Assembly (NCBI GenBank): GCA_017429885.1
Contig: JAFROA010000303.1
Coordinates: forward strand, 1 to 17,875
Origin: Bacteroidales bacterium
GTDB taxonomy: Bacteria > Bacteroidota > Bacteroidia > Bacteroidales > UBA932
Reading direction: 5' to 3'
Length of the DNA stretch: 17,875 bases
Made by a program: the position numbers and the translations under genes. Below, piece after piece: positions 7,922 through 14,117 of this stretch. A model generated the notes under the pieces. That model saw only the letters and a list, made by a program, of their open reading frames with translations, did no database searches and was not told the origin of the DNA. Positions within the stretch are counted from its first letter, which is position 1, and each line of letters starts with the position of its first letter.

Positions 7922-10231
7922 CTCTTTTTTCAGTTCGGTCGCCGGATTGGTCCTCGCCGCCTTCAAAGTCTGCCAGAGAATGGAGAGGAAAGCCACGATG
8001 GTCGCGATGGCCACTGTCGCGATAAACACCCACCCGTAGCCGGATATCCTGTAGGAATATTGTTCCAGAAGCCTTGAGGAAAGGAGGATCGACAGGGGAA
8101 CCGCTATGACGGCGGCCACCCCTAAGAGGATTAGATAATCCAGCGCGGTTTTCCGTATCTCGTTCTCCAACGTGCTTCCAAAAACCTTCCTTATCGCGAT
8201 GTCCTTGGAACTCTCGTCCGCGTAATAGTAACTCATCGCGATCAGGCCGAGAATGGATAACAAGAGGCTTAGCAGCATGAATGCCCGGACGAGGGATAAC
8301 TGTCGTTTGACTTCTGTGATGTGTTCTGAGAGGATATCCTTGATGAAGCCGAACATCACTGGTGTGTCCTCGATCCCGTTCGCTTCCACACTTAGCTCGG
8401 AATAGAGACTCCTCAAGGCCTTTCCGGCCTGTTTCCGGTCCCCGACAGTCTCGATCAGCAGGCCATACTGACGCTCTGAGGGCCCGATGACGATGTAGCT
8501 TCCCATACTGGAGTCGTAGGAAAGAATGTCGTTCGGCGCGAAATCCTCGACAATCCCTCCGATTGTGTTACCTATGATGTAATGATTCCGGAGATTCTCG
8601 GTGTTTCTGTCGACACCGAAACGTGTCATCTCCTGCCTTGAGATCCAGACGGTCCCGTTCTCGGGTTCCTCATATTTCTCCTGAATATGGAATCCGAGAA
8701 TCTCAAAAGCGGCGCGGTCGCAGTTAAGAGCGGCGAATTTTATTATTCCTTTGTCCTTGTCTTCTGTGATCATCTCCTCGACCATACCGGGGAAATAGGT
8801 GCTGTGGCCAATCCTGTTGACATAAGGCAAAGAGAGGGCTTTCTCGGCGAAAAGATTCTGTAGATCCATATCCCCGATCTGGACATAGAAGTCCCCGTCG
8901 ACATCGGCTCCCAACGGCCTGTTCGCCATATGGGACACTTGCAGGCCCAGCACGACAGCGAGAGACAGGAGGATGATCGAGAACACCTGCTGCAAGACAA
9001 TGAACACCTTACTGAACAGATGTTTTCTCTTTGCCCGGTATTCCCCCTTCACGACAGAGATGGCAGGCATCCGGGTACCGATCCAAGCCGGAAGACATCC
9101 CTGGATCAATGACGTCAGCGCGATGAACGAGACATAGACGCCTATCCATCCGGGAGTGAACAAGACTTTGATCGGAACCCCGCCTCCGCTTGTCACGCGG
9201 TTGAACCATGGAGTGAGCGCCTCGGCGAGAACGGCCGCCAGCAGGAAACAAGCCGTGGTGAAGGCTAAAGACTCAAAAAGACGTCCAGCGATAAGGGACT
9301 CGTTTCCGGCGCCGAGTATTTTTCTTGTGGCCATTTCCTTCGAGCGTTTCCCGGATAGGGCGACATTGAGGTTGATGTAGTTGAATATCGCGGACAGCAG
9401 GAGGATTATCGTGACAAGGAGGATGATTCCGGTGTAAGTCCGGCTCCCTCTCTTGAGTGATTGATTGTTGGCTGGAGAGAACCAGATCTCGTCATAACGA
9501 ACCAAACCGCTGTCTTCCAGGAAGTTTCTTCCCCCGAAGGCGTCAAAAGCCTTTGCCACCAACGTGTCCGCTTTCACCTCAAGCATATTCCGGTCCGTCC
9601 CTTCCCTGACTTTCACAAAAGGCACGACATCCAACCTGAACGGAGAGTTTTTACGGCTGGTGAGATTCTCGATGTTGTAGATGACATCCACGTCCCCGAA
9701 TATGGGGTTAGGCGTCTCCCCGATGATAGCCGCGATCGTGTACTGGCCGTCGATCAGACTGCCGAGAGCGTGGGCTTCTCCTCCCAGCCGGTTGGCGAAA
9801 GACCGGCTGATGATCACGTTCGATATGTCTGACATCACATCAGGGCCTCCACTCTCGAAGTCGGCGGGAAAGATGTCGAAAAAGTCTCCGCCCACCATGA
9901 AACTCTTGACATGATGCTTATGTCCGTTGATGTCAATAGTCTCCTCATCTTGCGAGATCGCTTTCCAGAACATCGCCGCCTTATCCACTTCCGGAACGCT
10001 TTCCTTCGCCTGGTAGGAGAACCCCCACGATTGGCCGATGCCGGAGTCTCCTCTGATCGTCCTGTAGAAGGTGTAGACATCTTTATAGTCAGGAACATTC
10101 CTTGTCATCTGTCGTTGTTTCCAGACATAGTGGCCGGAAAGCAACACGAAAGCAAGGCTCACGATCAGCCCCACCGCCTCGATGGCAGTGTAGAGCTTAT
10201 TTCTGGACAGGAATTTCAGGTAACTTCTCAT
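7919..10231 (-). CDS. MacB/FtsX-type ABC transporter permease P3
   Basis: This 770-residue permease is first in transcription order of the four-gene P3-P6 family. The N-terminal membrane segment is at about 16-38, the MacB_PCD-like domain at about 40-262 (with ISRSFANRLGGEAHALG near 141-157), the first FtsX block at about 266-395 (GKRSKEMATRKILGAG at 294-309), a fifth membrane segment near 408-430, a second extracytoplasmic domain, and a C-terminal FtsX block with SKDIAIRKVFGSTLENEIRK and the ending TNPATELKKE. It starts at the ATG at 10231, fixed by the family N-terminus. The upstream region holds a decayed ORF6N copy on the other strand rather than a repeat doublet, so P3 may have its own promoter, although I see no clear TAnnTTTG box on the minus strand there. 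The stop lies in the adjacent repeat. Confidence 0.95.
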   Translation of the reverse strand: MRSYLKFLSRNKLYTAIEAVGLIVSLAFVLLSGHYVWKQRQMTRNVPDYKDVYTFYRTIRGDSGIGQSWGFSYQAKESVPEVDKAAMFWKAISQDEETIDINGHKHHVKSFMVGGDFFDIFPADFESGGPDVMSDISNVIISRSFANRLGGEAHALGSLIDGQYTIAAIIGETPNPIFGDVDVIYNIENLTSRKNSPFRLDVVPFVKVREGTDRNMLEVKADTLVAKAFDAFGGRNFLEDSGLVRYDEIWFSPANNQSLKRGSRTYTGIILLVTIILLLSAIFNYINLNVALSGKRSKEMATRKILGAGNESLIAGRLFESLAFTTACFLLAAVLAEALTPWFNRVTSGGGVPIKVLFTPGWIGVYVSFIALTSLIQGCLPAWIGTRMPAISVVKGEYRAKRKHLFSKVFIVLQQVFSIILLSLAVVLGLQVSHMANRPLGADVDGDFYVQIGDMDLQNLFAEKALSLPYVNRIGHSTYFPGMVEEMITEDKDKGIIKFAALNCDRAAFEILGFHIQEKYEEPENGTVWISRQEMTRFGVDRNTENLRNHYIIGNTIGGIVEDFAPNDILSYDSSMGSYIVIGPSERQYGLLIETVGDRKQAGKALRSLYSELSVEANGIEDTPVMFGFIKDILSEHITEVKRQLSLVRAFMLLSLLLSILGLIAMSYYYADESSKDIAIRKVFGSTLENEIRKTALDYLILLGVAAVIAVPLSILLSSRLLEQYSYRISGYGWVFIATVAIATIVAFLSILWQTLKAARTNPATELKKE

Positions 10232-10274
10232 ATCGATTTTTTACGTATATTCAGGGTATCTAAACTTTAAAACT

Positions 10275-10638
10275 ATGGGTGACGAATTGATTATTATCCA
10301 AAACCTTATTCACGAGATCCGCGGAAAGAAGGTCATGCTGGACTTCGATCTGGCTAAGTTGTACAGAGTTGAAACTAGCGAACATAGCTATCATGCGTGC
10401 TTTCGTGCAAGTTAGGGAATACCTTCTGGCGGCATCAGAGGTGTCTTTTGAACTTAAGGAGTTGAGGGCGAAAGTTGACCTGTTAAGACAACAGAGGGAA
10501 GATGACCTTGAGGCGATGAACGACCTGTCTGAGAATGTCCGGCAAGATATTGACAACCTGTATCTCGCCATAGGCGAGCTATCTTCCCGGATAGAGGAGA
10601 AGAAAGCGGGACAAAAGCCTCGGATAGGGTTCAAATAG
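10275..10638 (+). pseudogene. ORF6N-domain protein remnant with internal deletion and frameshift
   Basis: The ATG at 10275 begins a reading frame closely matching the other ORF6N copy (LIHEIRGKKVMLDFDLAKLY, then RVET) but stops at 10413-10415. From about 10377 the other forward frame carries the typical C-terminal half: NIAIMRAFVQVREYLLAASE, then a helical, coiled-coil-like stretch rich in E, L and R (about 70 residues) ending at TAG 10636-10638. Roughly 70-75 residues of the domain core are missing, including the region seen in the first copy as FPPDFMFEL and FTEQGVAML. The deletion joins the halves out of frame, so this is a dead gene, although the C-terminal piece could be translated alone from an alternative start near 10369. 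It is head-to-head with P3, as the first copy is with P6, and converges on P2 with a 6-base gap. Confidence 0.85.
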
Positions 10639-10644
10639 GCCATA

Positions 10645-13173
10645 TCACTCATTCTTTAATGATTCCACGGGGTTGGAACGGGCGATCTTCAGGCAGTACA
10701 ACACGACCACAGCCAGCACAATGGCCAGCACCAGGACCGCCCCTCCAATGAAGTACAGAGGATTAAGAGACACCTTCTCGGCAAACTGTTCAAGCCACCT
10801 GCGGGCAACGAGGAAGGCGCCGACGCAAGCGATCACAGCCATCACCGCTGACAGTTTCATGACGTCCGTCGCGAAGGCTTTCAGGATGTCGCCCGCGGTG
10901 GCGCCATTGATCTTCCGGACGGCCATTTCCTTGCTCCTGCGCAGGCTCTCGTCCCGGATGAAGCCGATTAGGCCCAGCAGGGCGATCAGCAGGCTGAACA
11001 CGGCTCCGATGGCCATCGTGTTCCGCATCTTCTTGCTGTCGGCGTAAGCCGCCCGCATCTGCTCCTCGTAGGACAGGATGTTGATTTCACGGCCTTCAAG
11101 CGCCTGCTCCAGCGCCTGTCGGACCTTTTGTAAGGAAGAAGATCCTTCGTCGGTCTTCGACCTCCTCAGGATGACAAATGGACTGTCATTATGCCCCCTT
11201 TTGTCATTCTGAGCCAAAGGCGAAGAATCTATTTTGAAGAAGGTATGCGGCATCCATGAACTCATCGAACCGATCTCCCCATAGAACAGGGCGCTGGGAC
11301 GCGTGTCCACGCCGGTAAGGTTGCCGATGAGGTAGCTCTTATATACACCGGAGATGGTGAAATAACTCCTGTCCGAATCGCGCGAACGGTCGTGTCCGGT
11401 GATAAACACCTGTTTTCCCACGGCCCCGTCGCTCCAGTCCGTGAACTCCGCCATCTTGGTCACAAACTTCTCATCCACAACTATTTCAGAGGTATCTCTG
11501 GGCGCGCGGCCCTCCAGGAACTGAATACCCATCAGATCATAGAATTCCGGCGAGCATTCATATTGGTCGGCGATATTAAAGAGTTCACGGTCATCGTCAG
11601 GCAGATAGACATTGTCGCCATTAGAGCCTTCGAAGGGCAGATTATAGGCGGCGGCGACACCGGTAACCTCCGGGATGCTTTTGAGCGTCTGGAAAGCTCG
11701 TGTCAACGCCTGCCGGTCCCTGTCGAACATGTCGAAGTAGTACAGGTTCTTGTAGTCATAACCCGTGTCGGCATTTGCCACTTTCTGGTACTGTCTGCCG
11801 ATGATGAGCATCATCACAACCAGGAACACGTTGATTAGCACCTGGACGCCTAGCAACCCCAGCTTCCAGTGACGGGAGTTCTCCGTGTAGTTCTTCAAAG
11901 CGGCATACACCGGGACTCGCTGGTACAGTTCGGCCGGAACGACTATCGAGACGAGCAGCACCAGCAGAATCACGGCCACGATGGCCATGATGCTCCTCGG
12001 TACCAGCAGTGTCTGGAATGGCACGCCCAACAAGTTCTCCACAATGCTCCGGCCGGAGAAAATGATTAGAGCGGCCAGCGCCAATGATAGGAGCAGATGA
12101 ACAGATGCTTCCTTCGTCAGCATGACATAAATGTCTTTGGCGCCTGCGCCGTAGCACTTCCGCACGCCTACTTCCTTGGAGCGCTTCACCATGGAAGAAA
12201 TTACAATCAAGATGTAGTTCAGCAGTGAGATCAGAATCAGCAGCGCCGCCACAATCGAGAGCAGAATCACCTGGGATTTTACCTCAGGATCGGACGTGTG
12301 CAGGGTGCTGAACGGCTTCAGGAAGTACTTCAGGCTGGTTCCCTGCGCCTCAATCCGCTCCAGCGGCTGGTGGGCTTCCTGCATTTTACGGATGGCCTCC
12401 GAAAGCGTGCTAGGATCCACGCCTTCGAACAGTTTCACATAGCCTTTGTACCGGTCGTTGCCCAGCCAGTTGTCCGTGCTCTGCTTGCCGTAGGTCTCCA
12501 TTGACAGCAGGATATCGTAGTCCAGGCTGCCGTTCTTAGGGAAGTCCTCGAACACGCCCTCGATGGTCATTTTCAAACCATCCATGTCCGCGTTGGCGAT
12601 CTGTTTGCCGATGACGGAGGAGAGATCCTTCGCTCCGCTCAGGATGACATCTTTGCTAAGGATGCCATCTTTGCTAAGGATGCCATCTTTGCTAAGGATG
12701 ACATCTTTGTCATTCTGAGCCGAAGGCGAAGAATCTACCAGCTTCTCCGCAAAGCTCCGGCTAACCATCACCGACCCCCATTTTCCCAGCACCTTCACCG
12801 GATCGCCGGCCAGGACCGGACGGTCAAAGACCTTGAAGAAGCAGGTGTCGGCGCAGACCAGCTTGCCGCTGAGCTTGTTGCCCTCCTCGTCCAGGTAGGT
12901 GTCGCCGTTGAACACGAAGGTGGTACGGGTGCCAGCCTCAACGCCTGGCACTTCATCCATAAAGCCCACCGCGACGGCGCCACTCACCTGGCCATAATCC
13001 TTCTCCTCTCCTTGGTGCGAGTACCAGGTGTTAATTGTGTACACCCGGTCGATGTCCTTGTAGAAACTGTCGTAACTCAACTCAAAGAACACCTTGGCGA
13101 TGAGCACTATTCCCACTGCCAGCCCGACACCGAGAGAAAGAACCTTGATTAGAATATCTCCTTTTTTATTCAT
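10645..13173 (-). CDS. MacB/FtsX-type ABC transporter permease P2 with two in-frame repeat insertions
   Basis: This is an 842-residue permease, longer than its paralogues (770-790). A membrane segment lies near residues 8-28, then a MacB_PCD-like domain, a first FtsX block (segments about 301-326, 358-374, 394-413; motif KRSKEVGVRKCYGAG at 330-344), a fifth segment at 438-460, a second extracytoplasmic domain and a C-terminal FtsX block (RRSKEMAVRKINGAT, ending NPVESLKNE). The extra length is explained by two inserts made of the interspersed repeat: about residues 147-184 and 648-678. Without them it would be about 770 residues. Both lie in loops of the extracytoplasmic domains and keep the frame open. 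The N-terminus is shorter than is usual, beginning only a few residues before the membrane segment. It is the only complete gene here without a repeat at its stop (TGA at 10645-10647). It is probably a partner of P1 and the ATPase. Confidence 0.93.
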   Translation of the reverse strand: MNKKGDILIKVLSLGVGLAVGIVLIAKVFFELSYDSFYKDIDRVYTINTWYSHQGEEKDYGQVSGAVAVGFMDEVPGVEAGTRTTFVFNGDTYLDEEGNKLSGKLVCADTCFFKVFDRPVLAGDPVKVLGKWGSVMVSRSFAEKLVDSSPSAQNDKDVILSKDGILSKDGILSKDVILSGAKDLSSVIGKQIANADMDGLKMTIEGVFEDFPKNGSLDYDILLSMETYGKQSTDNWLGNDRYKGYVKLFEGVDPSTLSEAIRKMQEAHQPLERIEAQGTSLKYFLKPFSTLHTSDPEVKSQVILLSIVAALLILISLLNYILIVISSMVKRSKEVGVRKCYGAGAKDIYVMLTKEASVHLLLSLALAALIIFSGRSIVENLLGVPFQTLLVPRSIMAIVAVILLVLLVSIVVPAELYQRVPVYAALKNYTENSRHWKLGLLGVQVLINVFLVVMMLIIGRQYQKVANADTGYDYKNLYYFDMFDRDRQALTRAFQTLKSIPEVTGVAAAYNLPFEGSNGDNVYLPDDDRELFNIADQYECSPEFYDLMGIQFLEGRAPRDTSEIVVDEKFVTKMAEFTDWSDGAVGKQVFITGHDRSRDSDRSYFTISGVYKSYLIGNLTGVDTRPSALFYGEIGSMSSWMPHTFFKIDSSPLAQNDKRGHNDSPFVILRRSKTDEGSSSLQKVRQALEQALEGREINILSYEEQMRAAYADSKKMRNTMAIGAVFSLLIALLGLIGFIRDESLRRSKEMAVRKINGATAGDILKAFATDVMKLSAVMAVIACVGAFLVARRWLEQFAEKVSLNPLYFIGGAVLVLAIVLAVVVLYCLKIARSNPVESLKNE
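11140..11230. repeat. Repeat doublet inside P2 coding region (insert 2)
   Basis: The left-type arm 11140-11176 (AGATCCTTCG to CAGGATGACA) and right-type arm 11202-11230 (TGTCATTCTGAG to CGAAGAATCT) are separated by 25 bases. Read on the minus strand, they encode about 30 residues beginning IDSSPLAQNDK and including VILRRSKTDEGSSS. The insert lies between a beta-strand-like FFKI and the helix LQKVRQALEQAL of the second extracytoplasmic domain, where relatives have a short loop. No stop codon arises in this frame. Confidence 0.9.
12623..12736. repeat. Repeat doublet inside P2 coding region (insert 1)
   Basis: The left-type arm 12623-12649 and right-type arm 12708-12736 flank a tandem tract. 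The whole is 114 bases (38 codons). On the minus strand it encodes VDSSPSAQNDK, then SKDGIL-type hexapeptide repeats, then ILSGAKDLS. It interrupts the conserved SRSFAEKL...VIGKQI stretch of the MacB_PCD-like domain, in the loop that paralogues fill with a few residues. The frame is maintained. Confidence 0.92.
12642..12710. repeat. 18-bp tandem repeat in P2, encoding hexapeptides
   Basis: Three full copies of an 18-base unit (ggatgacatctttgctaa, with a GAC/GCC variant) at 12642-12659, 12660-12677 and 12678-12695 are followed by a partial copy to 12710. The unit length is a multiple of three, so changes in copy number keep the P2 frame. The peptide repeat is SKD(G/V)IL. Confidence 0.92.
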
Positions 13174-13196
13174 ATATTCGCGTGACCGAAAGGGTT

Positions 13197-13251
13197 GCCC
13201 CTCGCTTGATTTTATTTCCTACAAACCAAAGACGAAATGATCGCGAGGGGC
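13197..13251. other. Inverted repeat (9-bp stem) upstream of P2
   Basis: GCCCCTCGC (13197-13205) pairs perfectly with GCGAGGGGC (13243-13251), with a 37-base loop. It lies 23 bases before the P2 start codon in the leader between the ATPase gene and P2. No T-run follows on either strand, so it is not a standard terminator. It could be a leader hairpin or operator, or chance. Confidence 0.45.
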
Positions 13252-13258
13252 TTCCCCA

Positions 13259-13356
13259 TAGATTCTTCGGTCGCTTCGCTCCCTCAGAATGACAATAATG
13301 CGAATGTCATCCTGAAGCCTGCCCTGAGCTTGTCGAAGGGCGAAGCGAAGGATCTA
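13259..13356. repeat. Repeat doublet supplying the ATPase stop codon
   Basis: The left arm is 13259-13294 (TAGATTCTTCGG to CAGAATGACA) and the right arm 13305-13356 (TGTCATCCTGAAGCC to GAAGGATCTA); the right arm matches the long arms at 2921, 5375 and 7870. The terminal CTA (13354-13356) is the TAG stop of the ATPase gene. Confidence 0.88.
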
Positions 13357-14034
13357 CAGTTCATTCTTGACATCGGAAACTATCTGACCGTCAAACAGGT
13401 CGATGGTACGCTGGGCACGGGCCGCGTCCTTCTGGGAGTGGGTCACCATCACGATAGTTGTTCCCTCGGCGTTCAGTTCCTTCAGCAGATCCATAACCTC
13501 CTTGCCGTTCTTCGAGTCGAGGTTTCCGGTGGGCTCGTCGGCCAGGATCAGTTTCGGCCCCGCGACGACGGCGCGGGCGATAGCGACACGCTGCTGCTGT
13601 CCTCCCGAGAGCTGCTGGGGGAAGTGGTTCGCCCTATGGCTGATGGCCATGCGCTTCATGATCTCCGTGACCTTGGCCTTGCGCTCGGAAGCGGAGATAT
13701 TCAAGTATCTCAGTGGCAGCTCGATATTCTCGTAGACGTTGAGCTCGTCAATCAGGTTGAAGCTCTGGAACACGAAACCGATGTTGCCCTTGCGGAACTT
13801 GGTGCGCTCCTTTTCCTTGAGGTTGGCAACCTCGGTGCCGAGGAGTTGGTAGGAACCCGATGTGGGGTTGTCGAGAAGGCCGAGGATGTTCAGCAGCGTG
13901 GACTTGCCGCGGCCAGAGGGACCCATGATGGCGACGAACTCGCCGTCCTTGATCTCGAATGATACGCCATTAAGAGCCGTGGTCTCGATCTCTTCCGTGC
14001 GGAAGATTTTCACAAGATTGTTAACTGTAATCAT
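13354..14034 (-). CDS. ABC transporter ATP-binding protein, MacB/LolD type
   Basis: This 226-residue cytoplasmic ATPase would drive the permeases in this array. All motifs are present: Walker A GPSGRGKST (38-46), Q-loop Q90 in FVFQ, signature LSGGQQQR (142-149), Walker B LILADEP (162-168), D-loop NLDS (171-174) and H-loop H199 in VTHS. The spacing and the FVFQSFNLIDELNVYENIELPL stretch are typical of the MacB/LolD/FtsE class that powers FtsX-fold permeases without moving substrate through the membrane itself. The Walker A has R where G-S-G or G-C-G is usual; the catalytic lysine is kept. It starts at the ATG at 14034. It is the only ATPase gene among seven permease and adaptor genes. It lies between P1 and P2, with 80 and 180 intergenic bases, and its stop is in a repeat. 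Confidence 0.96.
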   Translation of the reverse strand: MITVNNLVKIFRTEEIETTALNGVSFEIKDGEFVAIMGPSGRGKSTLLNILGLLDNPTSGSYQLLGTEVANLKEKERTKFRKGNIGFVFQSFNLIDELNVYENIELPLRYLNISASERKAKVTEIMKRMAISHRANHFPQQLSGGQQQRVAIARAVVAGPKLILADEPTGNLDSKNGKEVMDLLKELNAEGTTIVMVTHSQKDAARAQRTIDLFDGQIVSDVKNEL

Positions 14035-14117
14035 AATTGTTTGATATTTAATTAGTTGTTATTCTTGGTATTTGTCATTTTGGGTATTTGTCATTCTGAG
14101 CGTCAGCGAAGAATCTA
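14035..14117. repeat. Single repeat arm with short tandem duplication, supplying the P1 stop
   Basis: A right-type arm (14089-14117, TGTCATTCTGAGCG to GAAGAATCTA) ends in the CTA that is the P1 stop codon on the minus strand. Just left of it a 15-base stretch, GGTATTTGTCATTYT, is present twice (14067-14081 and 14083-14097), overlapping the arm. No left-type partner is seen. The remaining AT-rich bases 14035-14066 form the leader of the ATPase gene. Confidence 0.8.

Noticed and set aside
10369..10638. The 89-codon frame as an independent gene
   Set aside because: Its sequence is the C-terminal half of an ORF6N protein whose N-terminal half lies just upstream in another frame, so it is better described as one pseudogene.
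13237..13962. A 241-codon plus-strand open frame opposite the ATPase gene
   Set aside because: It is antisense to a complete ABC ATPase with all motifs; its start runs through the repeat doublet, which is open in several frames.
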